Assembly: GCF_030504985.1 (NCBI RefSeq)
Contig: NZ_JASERU010000005.1
Coordinates: 62,001-126,000 of the forward strand
Length of the DNA: 64,000 nt
Direction: 5' to 3'
DNA from: Fulvimonas sp. R45
GTDB lineage: Bacteria; Pseudomonadota; Gammaproteobacteria; Xanthomonadales; Rhodanobacteraceae
The notes under the pieces: model-generated
Told to the model about the DNA's origin: nothing
The model's database searches: none
What the model saw: only the letters and a program-made list of their open reading frames with translations
Made by a program: the position numbers and the translations under genes
Shown here: piece by piece, positions 15,259-23,803 of the stretch
How positions within the stretch are numbered: the stretch's first letter is position 1
How the letters are laid out: each line of letters begins with the position of its first letter

Positions 15259-16344
15259 TCAGTGACCCTTGGTTTCGAGCGAAAGGACGTACTCGCGCTG
15301 CTTGGCGAGATCGGCGGGGATTTCGGCGAAGGTGTAGTCGAACATCGCCGTCACCGGCTGCGTCCTGGTCTCGAGGTAGGCGTTCACCTCGTTGTCCATC
15401 CACTCGTCGCACTCGGCCTTCCAGGCCTCCTCCTTCGCGTCGTCCCACACGCCCTTGGCCACCAGCCAGCTGCGCAGGCGCTTCATCGGCTCCTTCGCCC
15501 AGGCGTCCTTCACTTCCTGCTCGCCGCGGTAGCGGCGGGCGTCGTCGGCGGTGGTGTGGTCGCCGAGGCGGTAGGTGACCAGCTCCAGCACGCTGCCGCC
15601 CTCGCCGTTGCGGGCGCGCTCCAGCGCGTCTTCCATCGCCTTGCGCACGGCGATGATGTCGTTGCCGTCGACCTGGATGCAGTACAGGCCCGCGGCGATG
15701 CCCTTCTGCGCCAGCGTGGGCGCGCCGGACTGGATCTTGCGCGGCACCGAGATGGCCCACTGGTTGTTGACGATCACCGCCACCAGCGGCAGGTTCTGCG
15801 CGCCGGCGATGTTGATGGCGCCGTAGAAATCGCCCTTGGACGAGCCGCCGTCGCCGATGGTGCACACGGCCACGCGCTTCTCGCCGCGGATCTTGAACGC
15901 CAGCGCGCTGCCTGCGGCATGCAGGCACTGCGTGGCGATCGGCACCGACCACGCGAAGTCGTGGCGTGCCGGCTCTTTCTGGTAGTCGTTGCCGCGCTCG
16001 TCGCCGCCCCAGTACATGTAGACCTCGCGCGGCTGCACGCCGCGATAGAGCTGCGCGCCGTATTCGCGGTAGCTGGGGGCGAACACGTCTTCCGGCTTCA
16101 TCGCGCTGCCGATGCCGACGTGGGCGGCCTCGTGGCCGAGGCAGCTGGCGTAGGTGCCGAGCTTGCCGGTGCGCTGCAGCGCCACCGACTTGGCGTCGAA
16201 CACGCGGGTGGACATCATCAGCTTGTACAGCTCGACCATGTGGTCGAGGTCCTTGGCGAAGGCGGGCAGGTCCTTGCGGACCTGCTTGCCCTCGGCATCG
16301 AGGTATTGCAGGTACTCGATCTCGAACTTGGCGGCGATGGACAC
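15259..16344 (-). CDS. pdhA: 2-oxoacid dehydrogenase E1 component, alpha subunit
   Basis: Thiamine-diphosphate-binding alpha subunit. The cofactor motif is GDGGSSKGDFYGAINIAGAQ...VNNQWAIS, and the phosphorylation-loop region (YRLGDHTTADDARRYR) is conserved. From the GTG start at 16344 (GGGAG six to eight bases upstream) it is 361 residues, as expected. An upstream ATG would add a non-homologous leader. Similarity in the motif LQRTGKLGTYASCLGHEA resembles the Bacillus-type pyruvate dehydrogenase E1 alpha. Neighbouring amino-acid catabolic genes leave a branched-chain role possible. No E3 gene is present nearby. Confidence 0.88.
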   Translation of the reverse strand: MSIAAKFEIEYLQYLDAEGKQVRKDLPAFAKDLDHMVELYKLMMSTRVFDAKSVALQRTGKLGTYASCLGHEAAHVGIGSAMKPEDVFAPSYREYGAQLYRGVQPREVYMYWGGDERGNDYQKEPARHDFAWSVPIATQCLHAAGSALAFKIRGEKRVAVCTIGDGGSSKGDFYGAINIAGAQNLPLVAVIVNNQWAISVPRKIQSGAPTLAQKGIAAGLYCIQVDGNDIIAVRKAMEDALERARNGEGGSVLELVTYRLGDHTTADDARRYRGEQEVKDAWAKEPMKRLRSWLVAKGVWDDAKEEAWKAECDEWMDNEVNAYLETRTQPVTAMFDYTFAEIPADLAKQREYVLSLETKGH

Positions 16345-16546
16345 GACTCGCTCCCGGTGGGTTTTGATGGGGGTGGGAGGCGGCGGCCCATCCAGCGGGG
16401 CCTTGCGCGCGGAAATCCCTTGAAAAGACAGCGATTGATAGCAGGGGCGCATGCTGCGCCGCAAGGTACGGTGCAGCATGCGATGGCGTACGGCCCCGGG
16501 CGGCGCTGCGGTTAACATGGGCCTTTTTCGGGACGTGCGGAACGCC

Positions 16547-17395
16547 ATGGCGGAGAACCAACGCGACCTCGAGGCCGGCATCGAACGCGACCTGCACGGG
16601 CGCATGACCTATGCCGGCTACCTGCGCCTGGACACCCTGCTGTCCGCGCAGAAACCGCTGTCCGATCCCCCGTACCACGACGAGATGCTGTTCATCGTGC
16701 AGCACCACGTGGCCGAGCTGTGGCTGAAGCTGGTGATCCACGAGCTGCGCGCCGCGATGGATTTCCTGCGCGCCGACCGCGCCGACCCGTGCCTGAAGGT
16801 GCTGGCGCGGGTGAAGCAGATCCAGCGGCAGCTGTTCGAGCAGTGGGCGGTGCTGGAGACGATGACGCCGCACGAATACCTGGCCTTCCGCGACGCGCTG
16901 GGGCCCTCGTCCGGCTTCCAGTCGGCGCAGTACCGCACGGTGGAGTTCCTGCTCGGCAACAAGAACGCCGACATGCTGGACGTGTTCGCGCACGACCCGG
17001 CGGCGCAGGCGCTGCTGCACGACACGCTGGCCGCGCCCGGCCTGTACGACGAGGCCTTGCGCTGGCTGGCGCGCCGCGGCCACGCGGTGCCGCGGGAAGT
17101 GCTGGAACGGGACGTGGCGCAGCCATGGCGGTTCCACGAGGCGCTGCTGCCGGTGTTCCGCCGCATCTACGAGGCGCCGGAAAGCTTCTGGGCCGAGTTC
17201 CATCTGTGCGAGACGCTGGTGGACATCGAGGAGAATTTCCAGCTCTGGCGTTTCCGCCACATGAAGGCGGTGGAGCGCATCATCGGACACCGCCGCGGCA
17301 CCGGCGGTTCCTCCGGCGTGGGCTTCCTCAAGAAAGCCCTGGACCTGACCTTCTTCCCCGAACTGCTCGACGTGCGCACGGTACTGGGCACGTGA
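16547..17395 (+). CDS. kynA: Tryptophan 2,3-dioxygenase
   Basis: Haem enzyme that opens the indole ring of tryptophan to N-formylkynurenine, the first step of the kynurenine route. The 282 residues carry the family signatures: [39 protein letters not shown] (with the active-site HH/H region), [10 protein letters not shown], and [29 protein letters not shown] at the C-terminus. The start at 16547 (MAENQRDLE) matches known proteins; an ATG at 16517 is also in frame. It is divergent from the E1 alpha gene and is not followed by other kynurenine genes. Confidence 0.95.
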   Translation: MAENQRDLEAGIERDLHGRMTYAGYLRLDTLLSAQKPLSDPPYHDEMLFIVQHHVAELWLKLVIHELRAAMDFLRADRADPCLKVLARVKQIQRQLFEQWAVLETMTPHEYLAFRDALGPSSGFQSAQYRTVEFLLGNKNADMLDVFAHDPAAQALLHDTLAAPGLYDEALRWLARRGHAVPREVLERDVAQPWRFHEALLPVFRRIYEAPESFWAEFHLCETLVDIEENFQLWRFRHMKAVERIIGHRRGTGGSSGVGFLKKALDLTFFPELLDVRTVLGT

Positions 17396-17468
17396 AGCAC
17401 GGGCAGGAGCGGTTCGTTACCATCCATCGCTGTCGCACGAGTCGCGGCAGCCACAAGAAGGGGAACGC

Positions 17469-18977
17469 ATGAGCCAGACCATCGAGGCCGCCGCCGGCGC
17501 CACGCCGGACTACCCGCAGCTGTTCGGCCACCCGCGTCCGCTGTGGATGCTGTTCATGACCGAGTTCTGGGAACGCTTCGCGTTCTACAGCGTGAGCTGG
17601 GCGCTGGCGCTGTACATCGTGGCGCAGTTCTACCACGGCGACAGCTCGGGTCAGGCCTGGGCCAGCGCGATCTTCGGCGCGTACACCGCGTTGATCTACG
17701 GCACCGGCATCTTCGGCGGCTGGGTGGCGGACAAGCTGATCGGCTACCAGCGCACCATCCTGCTCGGCGCCGCGGTGATGGCGGCGGGCCTGTTCGCGCT
17801 GGCGGTGCCGTCGCGCCTGATGCTGCTGCTGGGCCTGGCGCTGGTGATCGTGGGCGACGGCCTGTTCAAGCCGAACATCTCCTCGATGGTGGGCCAGCTC
17901 TACGGCCGCGACGATCCGCGCCGCGACCGCGGCTTCACCCTGTTCTACATGGGCATCAACGCGGGCGCGCTGGTGGCGCCGCTGCTCACCGGCTGGATGG
18001 CCGCGCAGTTCACCGACACGCCGATGCGGCAGAACTTCCGGCTGGTGTTCCTCGCCGCCGGCGTGGGCATGCTGCTGAGCCTGCTGTGGTTCTGGTTCGG
18101 CCGCCGGCAGCTCAAGGGCGTGGGCCGGCCGCTGCCCGGCGCGGAAAGCCGGCTGCGCGTGCTATGGGTGTTCGCGGGCGTGGTGGTGGCGGTGCCGGTG
18201 GTGTACTGGCTGCTGTCCGGCATCGGCGCGACCGGCCTGCAATGGGTGCTGGGCCTGCTGTTCGTGGTGGTGGCCGCGATGCTGCTGGTGGAGGCGGCGC
18301 GGCACGACCGCGTGCAGACGCACCGGGTGATCGCGATGCTGATCATCTTCGCGTTCAACGTGCTGTTCTGGATGTTCTATTACCAGCTCGGCACCACCTT
18401 CAACTTCCTCGCCGAGAACCTGGTGGACCGCACGATGTTCGGCGGCTGGGTGTTCCCGGTGGGCTGGTTCCAGTCGGTGAGCCCGCTGGCGATCATCGTG
18501 TTCGCGCCGATCGTGGCGCTGGTGTGGGGCCGGCTGGACCAGCGCCGCATGGAACCCTCGATCCCGCGCAAGTTCGGCTTCGGCCTGCTGTTCAACGCGC
18601 TGGGTTTCCTGGTGCTGGTGTACGCGCTGTCGAAGCTGCTGGGCGCGAACGGGCTGATCCCGTTCTGGCCGCTGGTGGCGTGCTACGTGATGCAGACCCT
18701 CGGCGAGCTGTGCCTGTCGCCGATCGGCCTGTCGATGGTGACCAAGCTGGCGCCGCCGCGGCTGGTGGGCTTCGCGATGGGCGGCTGGTTCCTGTCGCTG
18801 GCGGTGGGCGGCAACCTGTCCGGCCTGTTCGCCAGCCGCATCACCGGCGAGCACGGGCTGACCGCGGCCGCCGCGCTGAGCGGGTTCACCTTCAGCTTCT
18901 GGCTGCTGCTCGGGGCGGGCGTGGTGTTGCTGCTGATCGCGCCGCTGGTGAACCGGCTGATGCACGGGGTGAAGTGA
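17469..18977 (+). CDS. Proton-dependent oligopeptide transporter (POT/PTR2 family)
   Basis: Inner-membrane symporter importing di- and tripeptides with protons, 502 residues with about 14 membrane helices. The family's ExxER motif is visible early (TEFWERFAFYSVSWALALYI, about residues 33-52). The PTR2 signature is FKPNISSMVGQLYG...DRGFTLFYMGINAGALVAPLLTGW (about 137-178). It starts 73 bases after kynA with an AAGGGGAACGC leader, so the two may be co-transcribed. Convergent with the marR-type gene across a palindromic repeat pair that may serve as terminator. Confidence 0.93.
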   Translation: MSQTIEAAAGATPDYPQLFGHPRPLWMLFMTEFWERFAFYSVSWALALYIVAQFYHGDSSGQAWASAIFGAYTALIYGTGIFGGWVADKLIGYQRTILLGAAVMAAGLFALAVPSRLMLLLGLALVIVGDGLFKPNISSMVGQLYGRDDPRRDRGFTLFYMGINAGALVAPLLTGWMAAQFTDTPMRQNFRLVFLAAGVGMLLSLLWFWFGRRQLKGVGRPLPGAESRLRVLWVFAGVVVAVPVVYWLLSGIGATGLQWVLGLLFVVVAAMLLVEAARHDRVQTHRVIAMLIIFAFNVLFWMFYYQLGTTFNFLAENLVDRTMFGGWVFPVGWFQSVSPLAIIVFAPIVALVWGRLDQRRMEPSIPRKFGFGLLFNALGFLVLVYALSKLLGANGLIPFWPLVACYVMQTLGELCLSPIGLSMVTKLAPPRLVGFAMGGWFLSLAVGGNLSGLFASRITGEHGLTAAAALSGFTFSFWLLLGAGVVLLLIAPLVNRLMHGVK

Positions 18978-18982
18978 CTTTT

Positions 18983-19084
18983 CTCCTCCCCCTGCTTGCA
19001 GGGGGAGGCCGGGAGGGGGTAGGCGGGCTTGCCGCGAGGTTGATGGCCCCTCCCCAGCCCTCCCCTGCGAGCAGGGGAGGGGGC
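18983..19084. repeat. Dispersed palindromic repeat, family B, copy 3 (inverted pair)
   Basis: Hairpin CTCCCCCTGCTTGCAGGGGG, tail GCCGGGAGGGGGTAGGCGGG, then the mirrored tail CCGCGAGGTTGATGGCCCC and hairpin CTCCCCTGCGAGCAGGGGAG. It fills the space between convergent genes and begins five bases after the transporter stop, so it probably also terminates both transcripts. Confidence 0.88.
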
Positions 19085-19112
19085 CGTGTGCTCCCGTGCG
19101 GGGAGGGGGCGG

Positions 19113-19568
19113 TCAGCCTTCCGGCGGCATCAGCTTGTCGAGGATGCGGCGCAGCCACGCCTGCTCCTCCGGCGCGAGCCGCGCCAGCAGCTGCCGCTCG
19201 CGCTGCCGCGCCATCGGCGCCACCTCGTCATGGATCTTCCAGCCGGCGGCGGTGAGGCCGAGCACGGAGCGGCGCTTGTCGTCGTGGTGGATGTGCCGGC
19301 GCACCCGGCCGGCCGCCACCAGCCGCGCCAGTGCGCGGCTCACCGCCACCTTGTCCATCGCGGTGCGCTCGGCCACTTCGCGCGCCGAGAGCCCGTCGAA
19401 GCGCGCCAGCACCGCCATCACCCGCCACTCGGTGACGCCGAGGTCGTGGCGCGCCTGGTAGTCGTCGGCGATCGCCTGGCTGACCGTGTTCGACACGATC
19501 GAGAGCTGGTAGGGCACGAAGCTTTCCAGCTCCAGCGGGGCGTGGTCGGGGTGGCGTTTGACGGGCAT
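19113..19568 (-). CDS. MarR-family transcriptional regulator (probable HpdR-type repressor)
   Basis: Winged-helix regulator of 151 residues. The MarR core spans about 35-125: GVTEWRVMAVLARFDGLSAREVAERTAMDKVAVSRALARLVAAGRVRRHIHHDDKR, with the recognition helix at DKVAVSRALARL and the wing at HHDDKRRSVLGLT. I place the start at 19568 (MPVKRH) because AAGGAG lies ten bases upstream; the ATG at 19598 falls inside the palindromic operator. It is divergent from hppD and separated by that operator, so it most likely represses tyrosine catabolism and perhaps itself; the ligand is unknown. Confidence 0.88.
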   Translation of the reverse strand: MPVKRHPDHAPLELESFVPYQLSIVSNTVSQAIADDYQARHDLGVTEWRVMAVLARFDGLSAREVAERTAMDKVAVSRALARLVAAGRVRRHIHHDDKRRSVLGLTAAGWKIHDEVAPMARQRERQLLARLAPEEQAWLRRILDKLMPPEG

Positions 19569-19582
19569 TGCCGCGTCGCTCC

Positions 19583-19611
19583 TTGCAAATGGTTTCATAT
19601 GAAACTATAAC
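19583..19611 (+). promoter_or_regulatory. hppD-operon promoter with a palindromic operator in the spacer
   Basis: -35 TTGCAA (19583-19588), exactly 17-base spacer, -10 TATAAC (19606-19611). The spacer contains the perfect 14-base palindrome GTTTCATATGAAAC (19592-19605), abutting the -10. Binding of the adjacent MarR-type protein there would block RNA polymerase. The match of element, spacing and neighbouring regulator makes this the clearest promoter in the window. Confidence 0.82.
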
Positions 19612-19615
19612 GGGT

Positions 19616-19736
19616 GCGGTCGTCCATGATCGCGAAGGTCAGGCGTGCGGTCATCCATGGCTGCCGCGTGCCTTATGCGGCCATCCATGGCCGCAAGAGT
19701 CAAAAAGCAGCCATCCATGGCTGCACTTTTCACCAA
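19616..19736. repeat. Four tandem ~30-bp palindromic units in the hppD leader
   Basis: Units start at 19616, 19647, 19677 and 19707 (steps of 31, 30, 30). Three contain clear palindromes around CCATGG: GCGGTCATCCATGGCTGCCGC, GCGGCCATCCATGGCCGC and GCAGCCATCCATGGCTGC; the first unit is degenerate (GCGGTCGTCCATGATCGC). The arms vary with compensating changes (GGC/GCC, AGC/GCT), which suggests selection for hairpins. They lie between the promoter and the hppD start, so they are transcribed. Confidence 0.88.
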
Positions 19737-19818
19737 GAGCAGGCATCACATTAGCGTTCGCCGTGCGAAAAGCACCGTGGCGCGGCCTGTTTCCATCGTA
19801 GCCCGCCGGAGAGATTCC

Positions 19819-20913
19819 ATGACAGCCCAACCCAACCTCGGCATGCAGGTCACCACGTTCGAGAACCCGATGGGGATCAACGGCTTCGAGTTCGTGGAGT
19901 TCGCGGCGCCGGCCGGTCGCGCCGGCGAGTTGCACGCGCTGTTCCGCAATATGGGCTTCAGCGCGGTGCTGAAGCACACGCGCCGCCCGATCACGGTGTA
20001 CCGCCAGAACGACGTGAACTTCCTGGTCAACGAGGACCCGGATGCCTTCGCCGCCGATTTCGCCGCCAAGCACGGCCCCTGCGCCTGCGGCTTCGCGATC
20101 CGCTTCCGCAAGCCCGCGGGCGAGGTGCTGGACGCAGTGCTGGCCAACGGCGGCGAGGCGGTGGACCACAAGCCCGACAGCAAGGCGGTGGACGCGCCGG
20201 TGATCAAGGGCATCGGCGACTGCATGCTGTACCTGGTGGACCGCTATGGTGACCAGGGCAGCGTCTACGGTGACGACTACGTGCCGGTCGAAGGCGCCGA
20301 GCCGGACCCGAAGGGTTTCGGCCTGACCTTCATCGACCACCTCACGCACAACCTGTACTACGGCAACATGGCCAAGTGGTCGGCCTACTACGAGAAGCTG
20401 TTCAACTTCCGCGAGATCCGCTACTTCGACATCAAGGGCGCCAAGACCGGCCTGGTGTCGAAGGCGATGACCGCGCCGGACGGCATCGTGCGCATCCCGC
20501 TCAACGAGTCCACCGACCCGAAGAGCCAGATCAACGAATACCTCGACGCCTACCACGGCGAGGGCATCCAGCACATCGCCTGCTTCACCGACAACATCTA
20601 CGACACGGTGGAGGCGATGCGCGCGCAGGGCGTGGAATTCCTCGACACGCCGGACACCTATTTCGACGTGGTGGACCTGCGCATCCCGGGCAACGGCGAG
20701 GACGTGCCGCGCCTGCGCAGGAACAAGATCCTGATCGACGCCGACCCGGAGACGAAGAAGCGCCTGCTGCTGCAGATCTTCACCCAGAACTGCATCGGCC
20801 CGATCTTCTTCGAGATCATCCAGCGCAAGGGCAACGAGGGCTTTGGCGAGGGCAACTTCCAGGCGCTGTTCGAGAGCATCGAGCGCGACCAGATGAAGCG
20901 CGGGGTGCTTTGA
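19819..20913 (+). CDS. hppD: 4-hydroxyphenylpyruvate dioxygenase
   Basis: Fe(II) dioxygenase converting 4-hydroxyphenylpyruvate to homogentisate in tyrosine degradation, 364 residues. Two VOC halves are present. The metal ligands are visible in order: His in FIDHLTHNLYYGNM (about 175), His in GIQHIACFTDNI (about 253) and Glu in GPIFFEIIQRKG (about 335). The start at 19819 is preceded by GGAGAG. The frame stays open upstream to ATGs in the leader repeats, but that extension has no homology. First gene of the operon controlled by the palindromic promoter. Confidence 0.96.
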   Translation: MTAQPNLGMQVTTFENPMGINGFEFVEFAAPAGRAGELHALFRNMGFSAVLKHTRRPITVYRQNDVNFLVNEDPDAFAADFAAKHGPCACGFAIRFRKPAGEVLDAVLANGGEAVDHKPDSKAVDAPVIKGIGDCMLYLVDRYGDQGSVYGDDYVPVEGAEPDPKGFGLTFIDHLTHNLYYGNMAKWSAYYEKLFNFREIRYFDIKGAKTGLVSKAMTAPDGIVRIPLNESTDPKSQINEYLDAYHGEGIQHIACFTDNIYDTVEAMRAQGVEFLDTPDTYFDVVDLRIPGNGEDVPRLRRNKILIDADPETKKRLLLQIFTQNCIGPIFFEIIQRKGNEGFGEGNFQALFESIERDQMKRGVL

Positions 20914-20928
20914 GGTCTGGGAGGTCGC

Positions 20929-21035
20929 AGCCCCTTCGACTTCGGCCCTGCGGGCCTACGCTCAGGGCGAACGGTTCATGTATACCCTCACCGTTCGCCC
21001 TGAGCGTAGCCGCGTAGCGGCGAAGTCGAAGGGCT
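20929..21035. repeat. Long palindromic repeat, family A, upstream of the GIY-YIG gene
   Basis: Near-perfect 45-base arms (left 20929-20974 starting AGCCCCTTCGACTTCGG; right 20991-21035) separated by a 16-base loop. Each arm holds its own small hairpin (GGCCCTGCGGGCC / GCCGCGTAGCGGC), so the element can fold as a branched cruciform. It begins 15 bases after the hppD stop and ends 18 bases before the GIY-YIG start. Confidence 0.93.
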
Positions 21036-21053
21036 CACCACGGAGAGCCGGAC

Positions 21054-21347
21054 ATGGAATTCGTCCTCTACATCCTCGAATGCGCCGACGGCAGCTTCTA
21101 CATCGGCCATACGGACGATCTGGACAGGCGAATGGAGCAGCACGATCAGGGCAGGGGTTGTGCCTATACCGCGACACGGCGCCCCTTGAAGCTGGTCCAT
21201 GCGCAAGGCTTTGAAACCCGTTACGAGGCACTGACCATGGAGCGCAAGCTGAAAGGCTGGAGCCGGGCCAAGAAGCTGGCGTACATGGCCGATGACTGGG
21301 AGGTCATACGTACCTTGTCCAAAGGCAAGCACAAGCATCAACGGTAG
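21054..21347 (+). CDS. GIY-YIG superfamily nuclease, stand-alone (UPF0213/YhbQ-like)
   Basis: Small predicted endonuclease of 97 residues made of one GIY-YIG domain. Motifs: LYILECADGSFYIGHT gives the two tyrosines (Y6, Y16). DLDRRMEQH carries the catalytic arginine (R25/R26) and ALTMERKLKGWSRAKK carries the catalytic glutamate (E63). A lysine-rich tail ends SKGKHKHQR. There is no DNA-recognition domain, so it is not a classical homing enzyme. It is bracketed by family A palindromes 18 bases upstream and 7 bases downstream. The whole unit splits the hppD-hmgA operon, as if inserted. Function is unknown; repair or mobilisation of the flanking repeat are both plausible. Confidence 0.92.
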   Translation: MEFVLYILECADGSFYIGHTDDLDRRMEQHDQGRGCAYTATRRPLKLVHAQGFETRYEALTMERKLKGWSRAKKLAYMADDWEVIRTLSKGKHKHQR

Positions 21348-21354
21348 GTGCCGG

Positions 21355-21454
21355 GCGCTTCGACTCCGCTTGCTACGCAAGCTACGCTCAGCGCGAACGG
21401 TGCACATTATTCGTTCGTCCTGAGCGTAGGCCCAAAGGGCCGGAGTCGAAGGAC
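21355..21454. repeat. Long palindromic repeat, family A, downstream of the GIY-YIG gene
   Basis: Arms 21355-21400 (GCGCTTCGACTCCGC...) and 21412-21454 (CGTTCGTCCTGAGCG...) around an 11-base loop, with the same internal-hairpin layout as the upstream copy but diverged arm sequence (TTGCTACGCAA; GGCCCAAAGGGCC). It starts seven bases after the nuclease stop and ends shortly before the hmgA ribosome site. Confidence 0.93.
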
Positions 21455-21488
21455 TGGCAGGACTAGAACGCCACCCGGAGCATTCAAA

Positions 21489-22790
21489 GTGAACGCGCCA
21501 CTCCACTACCAATCCGGCTTCGCCAACGAATTCGCCAGCGAGGCGATCCCCGGCGTCCTGCCCGAGGGCCAGAACTCGCCGCAGCGCGTGGCGCACGGCC
21601 TGTACGCGGAGCAGCTGTCCGGCACCGCGTTCACCGCGCCGCGGCACGCCAACCGCCGCAGCTGGCTGTACCGCATCCGCCCGGCGGCCATGCACCGGCC
21701 GTTCGAGCCGCTGGCGCACGCCACGTTCCACAACCGCTTCGACGAGGCGCCCGCCACGCCGAACCAGCTGCGCTGGAGCCCGTGGCCGCTGCCCGAGGCG
21801 TCCGCCGATTTCATCGATGGCCTGGTCACCATCGCCGGCAACGGCGGCGCGGCGGAGCAGGCGGGCATCGGCATCCACGTCTACGCGGCGAACCGCTCGA
21901 TGGAGGGGCGGTTCTTCTATGACGCCGACGGCGAGCTGCTGATCGTGCCGCAGCAGGGCCGGCTGCGCCTGGCCACCGAGCTGGGCGTGCTGGAGGTGAA
22001 GCCGCTGGAGATCGCGGTGATCCCGCGCGGCGTGCGCTTCCGGGTGGAACTGCCGGACGGCGCGGCGCGCGGCTACGTGGCGGAGAATTTCGGCGCGCTG
22101 CTGCGCCTGCCCGACGCCGGCCCGATCGGCGCCAACTCGATGGCGCTGCCGCGCGACTTCCTGGCGCCGGTGGCGGCGTACGAGGACGTCGAGGGCGATT
22201 TCGAGCTGGTCGCCAAGTTCCAGGGCGCGCTGTGGCGCGCGGCGATCGACCACTCGCCGCTGGACGTGGTGGCCTGGCATGGCAACTACGCGCCGTACAA
22301 GTACGACCTCACCCGCTACAACACGGTGGGTTCGATCAGCGTGGACCATCCCGACCCGTCGATCTTCACCGTGCTGACCTCGCCGTCGGACACGCCCGGC
22401 ACGGCGAACATGGATTTCGTGATCTTCCCGCCGCGCTGGCTGGTGGCCGAGCACACCTTCCGCCCGCCGTACTTCCACCGCAACGTGGCCAGCGAGTTCA
22501 TGGGCCTGGTCGAGGGCGCCTACGACGCCAAGGCCGGCGGCTTCGCGCCCGGCGGCATGAGCCTGCACAATTGCATGAGCGGCCATGGTCCCGACGCGGC
22601 CAGCTTCGAGAAGGCCAGCGCGGCGGACACGGGCAAGCCGGATCACATCGCCAACACCCTGGCCTTCATGTTCGAGACGCGCAAGGTGATCCGCCCCACG
22701 CGGCAGGCACTCGACGCGCCGCAGTTGCAGGTCGACTACTACGAGTGCTGGCAGGGCATCCGCAAGCACTTCGACCCGTCGCGCGTTTGA
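21489..22790 (+). CDS. hmgA: Homogentisate 1,2-dioxygenase
   Basis: Fe(II) ring-cleaving enzyme converting homogentisate to maleylacetoacetate, 433 residues. It begins [19 protein letters not shown] from a GTG at 21489 with GGAG eight bases upstream; longer in-frame starts would translate the palindromic repeat. The iron-site region is clear: [18 protein letters not shown] supplies His and Glu and [12 protein letters not shown] supplies the later His. Length is normal. It is the second metabolic gene of the tyrosine operon, 20 bases from fahA. No maleylacetoacetate isomerase gene (maiA) lies in the window. Confidence 0.96.
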   Translation: MNAPLHYQSGFANEFASEAIPGVLPEGQNSPQRVAHGLYAEQLSGTAFTAPRHANRRSWLYRIRPAAMHRPFEPLAHATFHNRFDEAPATPNQLRWSPWPLPEASADFIDGLVTIAGNGGAAEQAGIGIHVYAANRSMEGRFFYDADGELLIVPQQGRLRLATELGVLEVKPLEIAVIPRGVRFRVELPDGAARGYVAENFGALLRLPDAGPIGANSMALPRDFLAPVAAYEDVEGDFELVAKFQGALWRAAIDHSPLDVVAWHGNYAPYKYDLTRYNTVGSISVDHPDPSIFTVLTSPSDTPGTANMDFVIFPPRWLVAEHTFRPPYFHRNVASEFMGLVEGAYDAKAGGFAPGGMSLHNCMSGHGPDAASFEKASAADTGKPDHIANTLAFMFETRKVIRPTRQALDAPQLQVDYYECWQGIRKHFDPSRV

Positions 22791-22809
22791 ACGAATCGGA
22801 GCACACGCA

Positions 22810-23796
22810 ATGAAGCTTGGAAGTCTGAAAGAGGGCGGCCGCGACGGCACCCTGGTAGTGGTCAGCCGCGACCTGAAGTGCGCGGTGAAGGCCACGGGCA
22901 TCGCGTCCACGCTGCAGGCCGCGCTGGACGACTGGTCGAACGCCGCGCCGCGGCTCAACGCGCTGTCCGACGCACTGAACGCCGGCAGCGCCGACGGCGC
23001 GTTCGACTTCGACGTGGCGAAGCTCGCCGCGCCGCTGCCGCGCGCCTACGAATTCGTGGACGGCTCGGCCTACCTGCCGCACGTGGAGCGCGTGCGCCGC
23101 GCCCGCGGCGCCGAGGTGCCGAAGTCGTTCTACACCGATCCGCTGATGTACCAGGCCACCAGCGCCGGCTTCCTCGGCCCCCGCGATGACGTGGTGGTGC
23201 CCAGCGAGGATTACGGCATCGACCTGGAGGCCGAGGTGGTCGTGGTCACCGACGACGTGCCGATGGCGGCCACGCCCGCTGAGGCGTCCGCGCATATCCA
23301 GCTGGTCGGCCTGGTCAATGACGTCAGCCTGCGCGGGCTGATCCCGGGCGAGCTGGCCAAGGGCTTCGGTTTCCTGCAGTCCAAGCCGCGCTCGGCGCTG
23401 TCGCCGGTGCTGGTGACGCCGGACGAGCTGGGCGAGGCCTGGCAGGGCGACAAGCTGCACCTGCCGATGCGCACCTGGCTCAACGGCCAGTGGTTCGGCG
23501 AGGCCGAATGCGGCGTGGACATGCAGTTCAGCTTCGCCGAGCTGGTGGCGCACGTGGCGAAGACGCGCCCGTTGACCGCCGGAACGATCGTCGGTTCCGG
23601 CACCATCGCGAACGAGGACACGTCCAAGGGCGCCTCCTGCCTCGCCGAGCAGCGCACGGTGGAAACCCTGCGCGACGGCAGGCCGTCGACGCCGTTCCTG
23701 AAGTACGGCGACACGCTGCGCATCGAGGTCACCGGCAGGGATGGCGCGTCGATCTTCGGCGCCATCGAGCAACGCGTCGCGCCGCCAGCGCGCTGA
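22810..23796 (+). CDS. fahA: Fumarylacetoacetate hydrolase family protein
   Basis: Last step of tyrosine degradation, cleaving (fumaryl/maleyl)acetoacetate to acetoacetate and a C4 diacid. The 328 residues hold the FAH catalytic domain from about 85. Metal-binding acidic residues lie in [16 protein letters not shown] and VNDVSLRG, and the typical [11 protein letters not shown] loop is present near residue 260. It belongs to the shorter bacterial group rather than the 420-residue mammalian type. A direct maleylacetoacetate hydrolase activity could explain the missing isomerase, but this is inference. A hairpin after the stop (23804-23830) probably ends the operon. Confidence 0.92.
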   Translation: MKLGSLKEGGRDGTLVVVSRDLKCAVKATGIASTLQAALDDWSNAAPRLNALSDALNAGSADGAFDFDVAKLAAPLPRAYEFVDGSAYLPHVERVRRARGAEVPKSFYTDPLMYQATSAGFLGPRDDVVVPSEDYGIDLEAEVVVVTDDVPMAATPAEASAHIQLVGLVNDVSLRGLIPGELAKGFGFLQSKPRSALSPVLVTPDELGEAWQGDKLHLPMRTWLNGQWFGEAECGVDMQFSFAELVAHVAKTRPLTAGTIVGSGTIANEDTSKGASCLAEQRTVETLRDGRPSTPFLKYGDTLRIEVTGRDGASIFGAIEQRVAPPAR

Positions 23797-23803
23797 GCGA
23801 CCG

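Noticed and set aside
19569-19598. Upstream ATG for the MarR gene at 19598
   Set aside because: It falls inside the palindromic operator; AAGGAG is correctly spaced for the ATG at 19568.
19616-19736. Possible CRISPR array
   Set aside because: Only four units with 12-14-base gaps that are too short for spacers, and no cas genes. The units are palindromic throughout.
19645-19818. In-frame upstream extension of hppD through the leader repeats
   Set aside because: It has no homology to the family and a good ribosome site lies before 19819. The in-frame ATGs come from the CCATGG palindromes.
21054-21347. Homing endonuclease in an intron or intein
   Set aside because: The gene is not inside another coding sequence, lacks a DNA-recognition domain and has no intron signatures. 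Flanking palindromes suggest a different association.
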